A DNA stretch of 64,000 bases from Aeromonas dhakensis (GCF_000820305.1 NZ_CDBH01000049.1:1-64000), one strand, 5' to 3'. Shown: positions 17,293 to 27,308, numbered from the stretch's first letter. Notes: generated from the sequence alone by a model not told the origin. Translations and numbers: made by a program.

Positions 17293-20164
17293 ACTCCCCC
17301 AGCAGCTGTTGCCAGACCGCCAGCACATGGCCTCGTTCGGTCAGCAACTGGTCGTCCCCCACCTTGCGGGAGACTTCCGAGAGGTTGAGGCGATGGCCGA
17401 GGTTGCGGATCTCCAGATAGGCGTGCTTGAGCCCCTCCGCCTGCTCCAGGGTCAGCACTCCCGCCAGCACGCACTCGTCGAAGATGCGCACGTTATCGGA
17501 CCAGCGGGTGAGCGCCTCGGGTTCACCGCAGGCATGGGCCAGCACCAGGTACTGGGCGATAAACTCGATGTCCACCATGCCGCCGGGGGACTGCTTGAGA
17601 TCGAACTCGCCGGCGCCCGCTTTGAGCAGGTGATCCCGCATCTTGTGGCGCATCTCGCGCACCTCGCGGGCCAGGGTCGGCAGCGCCCGCTCCTTGGCCA
17701 GCACGGCGCGGCGGATGCGGGCAAACTCGGCGATCACCGCCTCATCGCCATAAATCGGACGGGCCCGCACCAGCGCCTGATGCTCCCAGGTCCACGCCTC
17801 GTTTTGCTGGTACTGCTCATAGGCCGACAGCGACGACACCAGCAGGCCGGAATCGCCGGAGGGACGCAGCCGCATGTCGATCTCGTAGAGAATGCCGGAC
17901 GGGGTGCGGGTGCTGAACAGGTGCAGGATCCGCTGGGCCAGGCGCAGGTAGAACTGGCGGCTGTCGATGGGCTTGCGCCCGTCGGTGTAGCTGTTGGGGT
18001 CGCCACCGTGCAGGAACACCAGGTCGAGATCCGAGCCGTAGCCGAGCTCGATGCCGCCCAGCTTGCCGTAGGCCACCACCGCAAAGCCGCGCTGGCCGCT
18101 CACCGCCACCTCGGGCGGCACCCCGTAGCGCTCGCTCATCTGGGCCCAGGCCTGATTGACCACCTCCTCGGTGATCGCCTCCGCCAGCCAGGTGAGGTGG
18201 TCGCTCACCTTCATCAGCGGCAGGGCGCCGGCGATATCGGCCGCCACGATGCGCAGCAGCTGCACCTGCTTGAACTGGCGCAGCGCCTCCATCTGCTGCT
18301 CCACGTCCTCTTCGGGGATGCGCAGCAGGAACTGGCGTAGCTGGGGCTTGTACTGATCGAGCGGGGTGGGGTGATAGAGGTGCTGGGGATCGAGCAGCTC
18401 GTCCAGCAGGATGGGGTAGCGGGCCAGCTGTTCGCTCACCAGATGACTGGCGTCGCACAGCCGCACCAGCTGGCGCAGGGCGCCCGGGTTCTCCGCCAGC
18501 AGCTGCAGATAGGCGCTGCGGGTGAAGATGCGGGTCAGCAGCTCGCACACCCGTTCGAACAGGCGGGCAGGTTGCTCGCTGGCGACCACCAGTCGCAGCA
18601 GCTCCGGCATCAGCCAGTCCAGCGCGATGCGCCCCTGCGGGCCAACCTGACGGCGCTTGTACTCCTCCTTGAAACGCAGCAAGGCGGCGCAGAGCGGGGC
18701 GGGCTCGGCCACCCCCTGCGCGGTCAGCAGTTTTTCCAGCTCGGCGGCGTCGAGCTCGGTGCGCCACAGATCGAGCCAGAGCTGCTCCAGATGGGCGGGG
18801 GCTTCCTTTTCTTCCCCCACCACGGCGGCGAACTCCTGATGGACGGCCGCCATCTCCTCATCCAGATGAGCCATGAAGGCATCCCAGTCGGTAAAACCGA
18901 GGGCGGCGACGAGCCGCTGGCGATCCCGTTCCTCGGTGGGCAGGGTCTGGGTCTGCTGATCGCCGATCTCCTGCAAGATGTTCTCGACCCGGCGCAGGAA
19001 GCGATAGGCCGTCAGCAGGCGGTCGCAGTGGTCGGCTTCGAGGGCGCCGCACCGGGCGATGGCGGCCAGCGCCTCCGGCAGGTGGCGCACCCGCAGCGCT
19101 GGTTCACGACCGCCACGAATAAGCTGCAGCGCCTGGGCGATAAACTCCACCTCGCGAATGCCGCCAGCCCCCAGCTTGATGTTGCCCTCCAGCCCCTTGC
19201 GACGCACCTCGGCGGCAATCATCGCCTTCATCTGGCGCAGGCCGTCGATGACGCCAAAGTCGATATAGCGGCGAAACACGAAGGGACGCAGCATCTCGGC
19301 CAGCTCGACCGCATGCTCGCACTGGGGCCCCAGCACCCGCGCCTTGACCATGGCGTAGCGCTCCCAGTTGCGACCGTGGTGCTGGTAGTAATCCTCCATG
19401 GCGGCAAACGAGATGGCGAGCGGCCCCGCGTCGCCAAAGGGGCGTAAGCGCATATCAACCCGAAACACCTGGCCGTCGACCGTGCTCTGGTGCAGGGCGT
19501 TGATGATGCGTTGGCCCAGCTTGATGAAGAATTGCTGGTTGGCGAGCTCGCGCCGCCCACCGACCGTGTAGCCGTTCTCGGGGAAGGTGAAGATAAGGTC
19601 GATGTCGGAGGAGAAGTTGAGCTCGCCGCCCCCCAGCTTGCCCATGCCGAGAATGAGCAGCGGCTGCGGGTTGCCGTTGCCATCCATCGGGGTGCCCAGC
19701 TCGTTGCACTGCTTGGCGTAGAGCCAGTCGCGGGCGGAGCAGATGAGGGCATCCGCCAGCCTGGTGAGGTGGATAAAGCTCTCTTCCACCTCGGCATGAC
19801 CCAGCAGTTCGCGCCAGGCGATCACCAGCATGCGGCTGCGGCGGAACTGGCGCAGGATGCGCTTGAGCGCCTCCTCGTCATCCACCTCGGCCAGCAGGGC
19901 GGCCAGATCGCGTTGGTAGGCAGGCCAGCGCTCGGCCTGATCCAGATCTTCTGAGGCGAGCAGCTCGGTCAGTAACTCCGGCTGTTTGAAGAGAGAGTCG
20001 GCGACAAAATCGGAGAGGCCGAGCAGGGTCAGCAGAGTCTGGCGCACCGGCTCGGGTTGCGTGCCGTAGTCGGGGGCCAGTTCAGTCAGCCGTTGCCAGT
20101 GGCGCTGGGCCAGCTCCTGCAGCAGGGGGGAGAAGGCGGAGAAAGAGGGAGAGTGCTGGGCCAC
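17291..20164 (-). CDS. glnE: Bifunctional glutamine synthetase adenylyltransferase/deadenylylase
   Basis: A 957-residue protein with two nucleotidyltransferase domains. The N-terminal one (deadenylylase) has the motif GMGKLGGGELNFSSDIDLIF, and the C-terminal one (adenylyltransferase) has AYGKLGGIELGYGSDLDLVF, each with the paired catalytic Asp. It switches glutamine synthetase off and on in response to PII. I place the start at GTG (VAQHSPSF), because AAGGA lies 8 nt upstream. An in-frame ATG 60 nt earlier would add 20 residues with no clear ribosome-binding site. Confidence 0.93.
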   Translation of the reverse strand: MAQHSPSFSAFSPLLQELAQRHWQRLTELAPDYGTQPEPVRQTLLTLLGLSDFVADSLFKQPELLTELLASEDLDQAERWPAYQRDLAALLAEVDDEEALKRILRQFRRSRMLVIAWRELLGHAEVEESFIHLTRLADALICSARDWLYAKQCNELGTPMDGNGNPQPLLILGMGKLGGGELNFSSDIDLIFTFPENGYTVGGRRELANQQFFIKLGQRIINALHQSTVDGQVFRVDMRLRPFGDAGPLAISFAAMEDYYQHHGRNWERYAMVKARVLGPQCEHAVELAEMLRPFVFRRYIDFGVIDGLRQMKAMIAAEVRRKGLEGNIKLGAGGIREVEFIAQALQLIRGGREPALRVRHLPEALAAIARCGALEADHCDRLLTAYRFLRRVENILQEIGDQQTQTLPTEERDRQRLVAALGFTDWDAFMAHLDEEMAAVHQEFAAVVGEEKEAPAHLEQLWLDLWRTELDAAELEKLLTAQGVAEPAPLCAALLRFKEEYKRRQVGPQGRIALDWLMPELLRLVVASEQPARLFERVCELLTRIFTRSAYLQLLAENPGALRQLVRLCDASHLVSEQLARYPILLDELLDPQHLYHPTPLDQYKPQLRQFLLRIPEEDVEQQMEALRQFKQVQLLRIVAADIAGALPLMKVSDHLTWLAEAITEEVVNQAWAQMSERYGVPPEVAVSGQRGFAVVAYGKLGGIELGYGSDLDLVFLHGGDPNSYTDGRKPIDSRQFYLRLAQRILHLFSTRTPSGILYEIDMRLRPSGDSGLLVSSLSAYEQYQQNEAWTWEHQALVRARPIYGDEAVIAEFARIRRAVLAKERALPTLAREVREMRHKMRDHLLKAGAGEFDLKQSPGGMVDIEFIAQYLVLAHACGEPEALTRWSDNVRIFDECVLAGVLTLEQAEGLKHAYLEIRNLGHRLNLSEVSRKVGDDQLLTERGHVLAVWQQLLGE

Positions 20165-20294
20165 GGTTGCCGTCCTTGTGATTAACGAAACTGCCGGATA
20201 AAAAGCTGGCTGCCAATCTAGCACTGTCGGGCCCCCGCGTCACAGCGCAGGGGCGAGAAGCATGATCCGGCGGGAATTATCGGCAGCCGACCAT

Positions 20295-20735
20295 TCAGGT
20301 GCGCTGGTAGATATCGGGGTGGTAGATCTCCATCAGGCTGCCGGGGCTTGCGGGCGGCACGAAGCCGAAACCGGCGTAGAGGCTGTGGGCATCGGAGGTG
20401 GCGAGGGAGAGGCGACGCAATCCCTGCAGCTCGGGATGGTCGAGTATGGCCGCCACCAGCGCCTTGCTGTAGCCGCGGCCGCGATGCTCTGGCAGCACGA
20501 ACACGTCGGCCAGATAGCCGAAGGTGGCGCGGTCTGTGATGACCCGGGCGAAGGCGACCTGTTGGCCGCCAAGGTAGCCGCCAAAGCAGAGCGAATGGTT
20601 GATGGCCCGCTGCAGGGTGGCAAGGGGAATGCCGCGACACCAGTAGGCCTCTTCAGACAAGAAGCGGTGGATCAGCGGCAGGTCGAGCCGCCCCTGGTCG
20701 GCGCTGATTTCAAGCGCAAGTTCTGTGGTCTGCAT
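20295..20735 (-). CDS. GNAT family N-acetyltransferase
   Basis: A 146-residue GNAT protein. The central strand FGYLADVFVLPEHRGRGYSKALVAAIL contains the acetyl-CoA pyrophosphate loop (RGRGYS), and AHSLYAGFGFVPP is the C-terminal motif. The substrate is unknown. The start has an AAGGAG site. It lies leftward between glnE and a chemoreceptor gene, with a terminator just upstream, so it has its own promoter. Confidence 0.88.
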   Translation of the reverse strand: MQTTELALEISADQGRLDLPLIHRFLSEEAYWCRGIPLATLQRAINHSLCFGGYLGGQQVAFARVITDRATFGYLADVFVLPEHRGRGYSKALVAAILDHPELQGLRRLSLATSDAHSLYAGFGFVPPASPGSLMEIYHPDIYQRT

Positions 20736-20754
20736 CCTGGCTCCTTGCCGCGAT

Positions 20755-20787
20755 GAAAAAAGAAAGGCCCCTCGTGGGGGCCTTCCA
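20755..20787 (-). terminator. Terminator after the chemoreceptor gene
   Basis: On the minus strand, GGAAGGCCCC, loop ACGA and GGGGCCTTTC are followed by a TTTTTT run. It ends the leftward chemoreceptor transcript before the acetyltransferase gene. Confidence 0.85.
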
Positions 20788-20812
20788 GTCTAACCAGATT
20801 GTTGCGTGAAAG

Positions 20813-22063
20813 TCAGGCCAGCTTGAAGGCCTGAATATGAGTATCCAGGGTCTGGCTGTGGCGCTCCACCAGTTCGGAAGCCTCCTGCAGCTCGCGCAGC
20901 ACCACCACGGAGCCCTCCACCACCTGCTTGACCTGCTCCAGGTTGCCGCTCATCTCCTCGGCCACCGAGCTCTGCTGCTCGGAGGCGGCGGCGATCTGGC
21001 GGTTCATGTCGGCCACCCCCTGTACCCGTTGCACTATGGTGGCGAGCTGGTCGCCGGCCTGGGTCACCTGCTCCACCCCCTTGTCGGCCTGCTGCACGCT
21101 CTGGGCCATCAGCTCGGCCGCCTGGCGGGCGTTGCCCTGCAGCTGCTCGATCATCTTCTGGATCTCGACGGTGGCGGCCTGGGCCCGGTTGGCCAGCTCC
21201 CGTACCTCGGAGGCGACCACCGCGAAGCCACGGCCCGCCTCACCGGCGCGGGCGGCTTCGATGGCGGCGTTCAGCGCCAGCAGGTTGGTCTGCTCCGAGA
21301 TGCCGCGAATGGTGTCCACGACAGAGCCTATCTGATCGACCCCCTGTTCCACCTGGTTGACCACGGTGGAGGAGCGTTGAATGTTGCCGGAGAGGGTGTC
21401 GATGGTGTTGACGGTGGCGGCCACGCAGCGGCTCCCCTCTTCCGCCAGCTGGCTGGTCTCGGCGGTGGCGTGGGAGGCCTGCTCCGCATGGGCGGCCACC
21501 TCGCGGATGGCGCCCACCATCTGGCTCATGGCGCTGGCCAGCTGCTCAATCTGGGTGAACTCCTCGCTGATGGCCTCGTTGGCCTCCTCCATGCAAAGGG
21601 TCACCTGGGAGGCGATGTCGTTGAGCTCCTTGCAGGCGACGCGCTGGGTGCCGAACACCTCCTTGAGGTTCTCCTGGGAGTGGGCCACCGCCTTGGCGAT
21701 GTCGCCGAATTCGTCACGGGACTTGAGCAGCACCCGGTGGCTCAGATCCTTGCGGGCGAAGCGTTCCAGCAGGCCCACCAGATAGTGCACCTGCTTGACC
21801 ATCAGGCGCGAGCCGGTCAGCAGCAGTACCACGAAGACCAGCCCCATGATGGCGGTCTCCATCAGCCCGGTCCAGAGCAGGCTGTTGGCGATGGTGTCTG
21901 CCTTGTCGGGGGCGATCCCTTCGCTGAGCAGGGTGGTTTCCAGATTGCTGGCGTCGAACCAGAGCTTGATCAGCAGCAGCACAGTACTGAACACCATGAG
22001 CAGTACCACTTTGGGTACCAGCCGGATATTGCTCATTCGCCTCTCCAGCGGGTTTAACTGCAT
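20813..22063 (-). CDS. Methyl-accepting chemotaxis protein without a large sensor domain
   Basis: A 416-residue chemoreceptor. Two membrane helices (about 15-33 and 67-87) are separated by only about 30 residues of periplasm, too short for a normal ligand-binding domain. The cytoplasmic signalling domain ends in a four-helix bundle with the hairpin tip sequence [20 protein letters not shown]. The start is the ATG before QLNPLERRM, with an AAAGGAG site; a longer frame to 22141 lacks one. It is divergent from a K+ channel gene across a 100-bp gap. Confidence 0.92.
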   Translation of the reverse strand: MQLNPLERRMSNIRLVPKVVLLMVFSTVLLLIKLWFDASNLETTLLSEGIAPDKADTIANSLLWTGLMETAIMGLVFVVLLLTGSRLMVKQVHYLVGLLERFARKDLSHRVLLKSRDEFGDIAKAVAHSQENLKEVFGTQRVACKELNDIASQVTLCMEEANEAISEEFTQIEQLASAMSQMVGAIREVAAHAEQASHATAETSQLAEEGSRCVAATVNTIDTLSGNIQRSSTVVNQVEQGVDQIGSVVDTIRGISEQTNLLALNAAIEAARAGEAGRGFAVVASEVRELANRAQAATVEIQKMIEQLQGNARQAAELMAQSVQQADKGVEQVTQAGDQLATIVQRVQGVADMNRQIAAASEQQSSVAEEMSGNLEQVKQVVEGSVVVLRELQEASELVERHSQTLDTHIQAFKLA

Positions 22064-22163
22064 AATATTTCTCCTTTTAATGACCGGTTTTCCTTTGTCC
22101 TCAGGACTATCGGCATTATCTTCCTTTTTATTAATTCGCACCGTGCCTAAAGTGGGAAAATGT

Positions 22164-22916
22164 ATGCGCCATCACTTAACTCATCTACGCGCCATGGATC
22201 TGTTGATGGCGTTTCTGTCGGTGATCTCGGTTGTGCTGGTCACGGCCCGCTGGTGGGGTCATCAAACCCTGGCCCCCCAGACCCTGCAGCTCTTCTATGA
22301 CGTCGACAGCCTGATCTGCTACTTCTTCCTCGGTCACTTCGCCTATGGCTGGATCCGGGCCCCCGACCGGATGGCCTTCTTCAAGGCCAACTGGTTCTAT
22401 CTGCCGGGCAGTCTGCCCATGGTGGAGCAGTTGCGCTGGGCCCGGCTCATCCAGTTGTGGCGGATCTACCAGCTGCTGCGGGATCAGCCGGATCTGCTGG
22501 CCATGTTTCGCCGCGAGCGCAACGAGACCACCCTCTCCGGCATCCTGTTTCTGTTCTTCCTGCTGCTGGGGGTGGGATCAGGGGTGATGTACTGGGTCGA
22601 GTCGGGCCAGCCCGGCAGCCAGATCCAGACTCCCTACGATGCCTTCTGGTGGACGCTGGTGACCCTCTCCACCGTGGGGTATGGCGATCTGGTGCCCAAG
22701 ACGGAGGAGGGACGCTTCGTCGCCAGCCTGCTGATCCTGTTCGGGGTCGGTCTGTTCGGTGCCATCAGCGGTTTCATGGCCAGCCTGTTCCTGCAGCCGG
22801 GACGGGGGGATGTGGAGCTGGAGAAGTGGCGCCATCACCAGAGCGCACAGCAGGATCTGCTGCTGCAGGAGCTGCGTGCCCTGCGGGCCGAAGTGAAGGC
22901 ACTGAAACAGAAATAG
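22164..22916 (+). CDS. Potassium ion channel, TVGYGD selectivity filter
   Basis: A 250-residue inner-membrane protein. Helices at about 10-30 and 40-60 come first, then a basic helix ([21 protein letters not shown]) resembling a weak voltage sensor. The pore module follows, with a helix near 115-135, the selectivity filter TVGYGD near 173 and the inner helix [22 protein letters not shown] charged coiled-coil tail ends the protein. The start ATG (MRHHLTHL) has only a weak ribosome-binding site; GTG at 22143 is an alternative. It is divergently paired with the chemoreceptor. Confidence 0.85.
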   Translation: MRHHLTHLRAMDLLMAFLSVISVVLVTARWWGHQTLAPQTLQLFYDVDSLICYFFLGHFAYGWIRAPDRMAFFKANWFYLPGSLPMVEQLRWARLIQLWRIYQLLRDQPDLLAMFRRERNETTLSGILFLFFLLLGVGSGVMYWVESGQPGSQIQTPYDAFWWTLVTLSTVGYGDLVPKTEEGRFVASLLILFGVGLFGAISGFMASLFLQPGRGDVELEKWRHHQSAQQDLLLQELRALRAEVKALKQK

Positions 22917-23068
22917 GCAGCGGCGTCCGGAATGGTCGCGTCGCGATAGAGACAAGTTGAGAGCCACCTCTCAGCTCGGGGGGGAGCCCTTTTCTTTGCT
23001 TGTCCTTTGACCCGCCGGCGGCTTAACATTCGCCAGTCACCTAACCAAACGAAGAGAACCGATCGACC

Positions 23069-23674
23069 ATGCGCGCCCTTCTCGGGATCCTGATCTGCTT
23101 GTGTGCCCAACAGGCACTGGCCGATACCCGCTATGTTTCAGACAACATCTTTACCTTTATTCACAATGGTCCGGGCACCCAGTACCGGATCCTTGGCAGC
23201 GTCAAGGCGGGTGAGCCGCTGGACGTCAAGGCAGTGAACAACGAGGCCGGTTTTACCCAGGTGGTGGACGGTCGTGGCCGTGAGGGCTGGATCAAGAGCA
23301 GCGAGTTGCAGGGCGAGATCAGCCTGCGCGAGCGGCTGCCCCAGGTACAGAAAGAGCTGGAAGAGGCCAAGGCCCGCCTGCTGAACCTCAACGGTGACAA
23401 CGAGAAACGCTTCGCCGAGAAGGATGGCAAGATCGCCGAGCAGAGCAAGGAGATCGCCACCCTCAAGGCCCAGCTGGCCAGCCAGGGCGAGGAGATGGGC
23501 AACCTCAAGGAACAGAACGACGCCCTGACCCAGAGCTACGACAACCAGGAGCACGACATGCAGATGGACTGGTTCATCCGCGGTGGTGCCATGGTGGGTG
23601 GCGGCATCCTGCTCGGCATCCTGCTGCCCATGCTGCCCCGTCGTCGCAGCCGCGGTGATCGCTGGATGAACTGA
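23069..23674 (+). CDS. YgiM-like SH3-domain membrane protein
   Basis: A 201-residue protein. The signal peptide MRALLGILICLCAQQALA leads into a bacterial SH3 domain (about 19-90: RYVSDNIFTFIHNGPGTQYR ... GREGWIKSSEL). A long coiled coil (about 95-165) and one C-terminal membrane helix (GGAMVGGGILLGILLPMLP) with a basic tail follow. This is the TIGR04211/YgiM layout: periplasmic SH3 and coiled coil anchored by the C-terminus. Its role is poorly known, and cell-wall binding is a guess from the SH3 fold. A strong terminator follows. Confidence 0.88.
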   Translation: MRALLGILICLCAQQALADTRYVSDNIFTFIHNGPGTQYRILGSVKAGEPLDVKAVNNEAGFTQVVDGRGREGWIKSSELQGEISLRERLPQVQKELEEAKARLLNLNGDNEKRFAEKDGKIAEQSKEIATLKAQLASQGEEMGNLKEQNDALTQSYDNQEHDMQMDWFIRGGAMVGGGILLGILLPMLPRRRSRGDRWMN

Positions 23675-23697
23675 CAACCGCTGTCGGCAGCAGCGTG

Positions 23698-23726
23698 AAG
23701 GGTCGCCATGGCGACCCTTCTTTTTT
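23698..23726 (+). terminator. Terminator after the YgiM-like gene
   Basis: A 22-nt perfect palindrome (AAGGGTCGCC joined directly to its complement through AT) runs into six T residues. Confidence 0.88.
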
Positions 23727-23740
23727 GCCTTGCGAAAAAT

Positions 23741-23748
23741 TGTATACA
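23741..23748. promoter_or_regulatory. Upstream TGTATACA palindrome before putA
   Basis: The palindrome TTGTATACAA sits 203 bp before the putA start, just after the previous gene's terminator. Its core recurs nearer putA. Symmetric sites of this kind are typical of dimeric GntR-type repressors. The cognate regulator is not in the window, so the assignment is inference. Confidence 0.45.
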
Positions 23749-23867
23749 AAATAAGGCGATGAATTTTGCCTGGTAGGCATATGGCGCCGATATAGTGCTC
23801 CATATGAGCCAATCAGCGATCTTTGTTAATAACAGGCAACAATTTCATTTCATCTATGGGTTGATAT

Positions 23868-23875
23868 TGTATACA
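23868..23875. promoter_or_regulatory. Promoter-proximal TGTATACA palindrome before putA
   Basis: ATTGTATACATTAT repeats the same 8-bp palindromic core 127 bp from the first, centre to centre. It overlaps an AT-rich, -10-like stretch (TACATTAT), so a bound protein could block the putA promoter. The distance is close to twelve DNA turns, compatible with looping. Confidence 0.5.
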
Positions 23876-23943
23876 TTATCGGCGTTTCGGCGGCACGACC
23901 GCCTTCGTCGATATCAGCCCTAGGGCGTACAGGAAGACCCCAT

Positions 23944-26900
23944 ATGTTCAAAGCTACCCAAGTGCTTGCCGCTGACTACATTCCCTCCGATCTGGCCGCC
24001 CTGCGCGAAGCCATCACCCAGAACTACGTGGTGGATGAAAATGCCTATCTGGCCGAACTGTCGGCCATGCTGCCGGGGGATGGCGCCTCGCTGGAACGGG
24101 TGACCCAGCGTGCCCGTACCCTGGTGACCAAGGTGCGCAAGGAGAGCGGCTCCGGCGATGGCATCGACGCCTTCCTGCAGGAGTACAGCCTGGATACCCA
24201 GGAGGGGATCATCCTGATGTGCCTGGCGGAGGCGCTGCTGCGCATTCCCGATGCCGAAACCGCCGATGCCCTGATCAAGGACAAGCTCTCCGGCGCCAAC
24301 TGGTCGTCCCATTTTCGCAAGAGCGACTCCACCCTGGTGAACGCCTCCACCTGGGGGCTGATGCTGACCGGCAAGATCATCAAGCTCGACAAGAAGCTGG
24401 ACGGCAACCCGGCCAACCTGCTGGGCCGCATGGTCAACAAGCTGGGGGAGCCCGTGGTGCGCTCCGCCATGTACGCCGCCATGAAGATCATGGGCAAGCA
24501 GTTCGTGCTGGGGCGCGACATGAAGGAAGCCCTCAAGGCGAGCCGCAAGTCCCGCGAGAAGGGTTACACCCACACCTACGACATGCTGGGGGAGTCCGCC
24601 TTGACCCTGGCCGATGCCGACAAGTATTTCGGTGACTACCAGCGCGCCATCGAGGCGGTGGGCGGCGAGCGCATCAGCGACGGCGGCCCGGCCCCCTCCA
24701 TCTCCATCAAGCTGTCGGCTCTGCATCCGCGCTATGACGTGGCCAACCGCGAGCGGGTGCTCGGCGAGATGTGCGAGCGGCTGGTGGGACTGGTGCGTCT
24801 GGCCCGCGACAAGGACGTGGCCATCAGCATCGATGCCGAAGAGATGGACCGCCTCGAGCTCTCCCTGGACTTGTTCGAGCAGCTTTATCGCTCCGATGCC
24901 AACCGCGGCTGGGGCAAGCTCGGCATGGTGGTGCAGGCCTACTCCAAGCGCGCCCTGCCGGTACTCTGCTGGCTCACCGCGCTGGCCCGCGAGCAGGGGG
25001 ATATCATTCCGGTGCGGCTGGTAAAGGGCGCCTACTGGGACAGCGAGCTGAAATATGCCCAGCAGGCCGGCCTGCCAGGCTATCCGCTGTTTACCCGCAA
25101 GGCGGGCACCGACATCTCCTACCTCGCCTGCGCCCGCTATCTGCTGAGCGAGCCGACCCGCGGCTTCATCTCGCCCCAGTTCGCCACCCACAACGCCAAC
25201 ACAGTGGTCAGCATTCTGGAGATGGCCGGCGATCGCCAGTTCGAATTCCAGCGCCTGCACGGCATGGGGGAGGAGCTGCACAACGCGGTGCTGAACGAGC
25301 AGCCCGGCCTGCACTGCCGCATCTATGCGCCGGTGGGTGCCCACAAGGATCTGCTGCCCTACCTGGTGCGCCGCCTGCTGGAGAACGGGGCCAACACCTC
25401 CTTCGTCCACAAGCTGGTGGACCCCAATACCCCGGTCGACTCCCTGGCCGAGCACCCGCTGCGCACCCTCAAGCGCTACTCCAGCCTGGCCAACGATCGC
25501 ATTCCGCAGCCGGTGAATCTGTTCAGCGACCGCAAGAACTCCAGCGGCGTCAACATGAACATTGTCTCCATCCAGCGCCCCTTCTTCGCCAAGTTGAAAG
25601 AGCTGGAGAGCAAGCAGTGGCTGGCGGGCCCCATCGTCGATGGCGAGACCCTCAAGCGCAACGAGGCCCGCGTGGTGCTGAGCCCGCAGGATGTGAGCCT
25701 GACCGTCGGCAAGATCCACTGGGCCGACGAGCAGGCGGTGGAGCAGGCGCTGGCCTCGGCCCATGCCGCCTTCCCGCGCTGGCGCGAGACCCCGGTGAGC
25801 GAGCGTGCCGCCGCCCTTGAGAAACTGGCGGATCTGCTGGAAGCGAACCGCGAGCAGTTTATCTCCCTCTGTACCCGCGAGGCGGGCAAGCTGCTGCAGG
25901 ATGGCATCGACGAGGTGCGCGAGGCGGTGGACTTCTGCCGCTACTACGCGGTGCAGGCCCGTGGCCTGATGGGGCAGGCGACCCTGCTGCCCGGTTACAC
26001 CGGCGAGATGAACGAGCTGTTCCTGCAGGGCCGCGGCGTGTTTGTCTGCATCAGCCCGTGGAACTTCCCGCTGGCGATTTTCCTGGGCCAGGTCGCCGCG
26101 GCACTGGCCACCGGCAACACAGTCATCGCCAAGCCGGCCGAGCAGACCGGCCTCATCGCCCACCTGGCGGTGACCCTGGCCCATCAGGCCGGCATTCCCG
26201 GTGACGTGCTGCAACTGCTGCCGGGTGACGGCGCCACCGTGGGTGCCAAGCTGACGGCGGATGCCCGCATCGGCGGCGTCTGCTTCACCGGCTCCACCGA
26301 GACCGCCAAGCTCATCAACATGACCCTGGCCCAGCGCGATGGCGCCATCCTGCCGCTTATCGCCGAGACCGGTGGCCAGAACGCTATGATCGTCGACTCC
26401 ACCGCCCTGCCGGAGCAGGTGGTGCGCGACGTGGTGAGCGCCGCCTTCCAGAGCGCCGGCCAGCGCTGCTCCGCCCTGCGGGTGCTCTACCTGCAAGAAG
26501 AGATCGCGCCGCGGGTGCTGGAGATCCTCACCGGTGCCCTGCAGGAGCTCAAAGTGGGCAACCCGGCCGAGCACAACACCGACGTCGGCCCGGTCATCGA
26601 CGCCGAGGCCAAGGCCGGGCTGGATGCACACCTGGTGCACATGATCCCGCGTGCCCGCCTGATCGCGCAGGCGCCGATGCCGGCGGTGACCCTGGGGGGC
26701 CACTTCGTGCAGCCGACCGCGCTGGAGATCGGCTCCATCCGCGAGCTGACCCGCGAGCAGTTCGGCCCCATCCTGCACGTGGTGCGCTACGCCGCCCGGG
26801 ATCTGGACAAGGTGATCGCGGATATCAACGGCACCGGTTACGGCCTGACGCTGGGGATCCACAGCCGCAACGAATCCCATGCCGAGGAGCTGGCGAGCCG

Positions 26901-27108
26901 CATCAATGTGGGCAACGTCTACATCAACCGCAACCAGATCGGCGCCATGGTCGGGGTGCAGCCGTTCGGCGGGCAGGGCCTCTCCGGCACTGGTCCCAAG
27001 GCGGGCGGCCCTCATTACCTGAGCCGTTTCATTACCGAGAAGACCCGCACCATCAACACCACGGCGGTGGGCGGCAACGCCTCCCTGCTGGCGATGGGCG
27101 ACGCCTGA
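23944..27108 (+). CDS. putA: Bifunctional proline dehydrogenase/P5C dehydrogenase, compact type
   Basis: A 1054-residue enzyme that oxidises proline to glutamate. The proline dehydrogenase barrel (about 130-470) has ISIKLSALHPRY, RLVKGAYWDSELK and FATHNANTV. The aldehyde dehydrogenase domain (about 540-1030) has WNFPLAIF, FTGSTETA and the catalytic Cys842 in SAGQRCSALRV. Compared with E. coli PutA (about 1320 residues) it lacks the N-terminal ribbon-helix-helix domain and the C-terminal extra domain, but keeps the terminal motif (TTAVGGNASLLAMG) that seals the substrate tunnel. So it cannot repress its own gene. The start has AGGA about 9 nt upstream. Confidence 0.95.
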   Translation: MFKATQVLAADYIPSDLAALREAITQNYVVDENAYLAELSAMLPGDGASLERVTQRARTLVTKVRKESGSGDGIDAFLQEYSLDTQEGIILMCLAEALLRIPDAETADALIKDKLSGANWSSHFRKSDSTLVNASTWGLMLTGKIIKLDKKLDGNPANLLGRMVNKLGEPVVRSAMYAAMKIMGKQFVLGRDMKEALKASRKSREKGYTHTYDMLGESALTLADADKYFGDYQRAIEAVGGERISDGGPAPSISIKLSALHPRYDVANRERVLGEMCERLVGLVRLARDKDVAISIDAEEMDRLELSLDLFEQLYRSDANRGWGKLGMVVQAYSKRALPVLCWLTALAREQGDIIPVRLVKGAYWDSELKYAQQAGLPGYPLFTRKAGTDISYLACARYLLSEPTRGFISPQFATHNANTVVSILEMAGDRQFEFQRLHGMGEELHNAVLNEQPGLHCRIYAPVGAHKDLLPYLVRRLLENGANTSFVHKLVDPNTPVDSLAEHPLRTLKRYSSLANDRIPQPVNLFSDRKNSSGVNMNIVSIQRPFFAKLKELESKQWLAGPIVDGETLKRNEARVVLSPQDVSLTVGKIHWADEQAVEQALASAHAAFPRWRETPVSERAAALEKLADLLEANREQFISLCTREAGKLLQDGIDEVREAVDFCRYYAVQARGLMGQATLLPGYTGEMNELFLQGRGVFVCISPWNFPLAIFLGQVAAALATGNTVIAKPAEQTGLIAHLAVTLAHQAGIPGDVLQLLPGDGATVGAKLTADARIGGVCFTGSTETAKLINMTLAQRDGAILPLIAETGGQNAMIVDSTALPEQVVRDVVSAAFQSAGQRCSALRVLYLQEEIAPRVLEILTGALQELKVGNPAEHNTDVGPVIDAEAKAGLDAHLVHMIPRARLIAQAPMPAVTLGGHFVQPTALEIGSIRELTREQFGPILHVVRYAARDLDKVIADINGTGYGLTLGIHSRNESHAEELASRINVGNVYINRNQIGAMVGVQPFGGQGLSGTGPKAGGPHYLSRFITEKTRTINTTAVGGNASLLAMGDA

Positions 27109-27126
27109 ACGACCGAGACCGACATC

Positions 27127-27151
27127 AGGCCGCCTGCGGGCGGCCTTTTTC
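27127..27151 (+). terminator. Terminator after putA
   Basis: AGGCCGCC, loop TGC, then the complementary arm and TTTTTC lie about 20 bp after the stop. Confidence 0.88.
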
Positions 27152-27308
27152 ATGGGCATTCTCATGAGTATTGAAAAGCCGCCATCTTGGGGTCGCCACC
27201 CGGCTTGCCGCGCCTTAATATGGTGGCCGGTTGTCGCTTTCATCCGTCACCGCCGCCCAGTCCCGGGCGCGCATCCCGACCGACGTCACAACAAAGAGTG
27301 CTGCATCT

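Noticed and set aside
20164-20224. ATG start of glnE at 20224
   Set aside because: No ribosome-binding site precedes it. The in-frame GTG at 20164 has AAGGA at the right spacing and gives the family length.
23920-27243. 1107-residue leftward ORF opposite putA
   Set aside because: It is the antisense shadow of putA in high-GC codon-biased DNA, His/Gly/Leu-rich with no motif and no ribosome-binding site. The same holds for the long antisense frames over the peptidase (11346-13493) and asmA (13572-15584).
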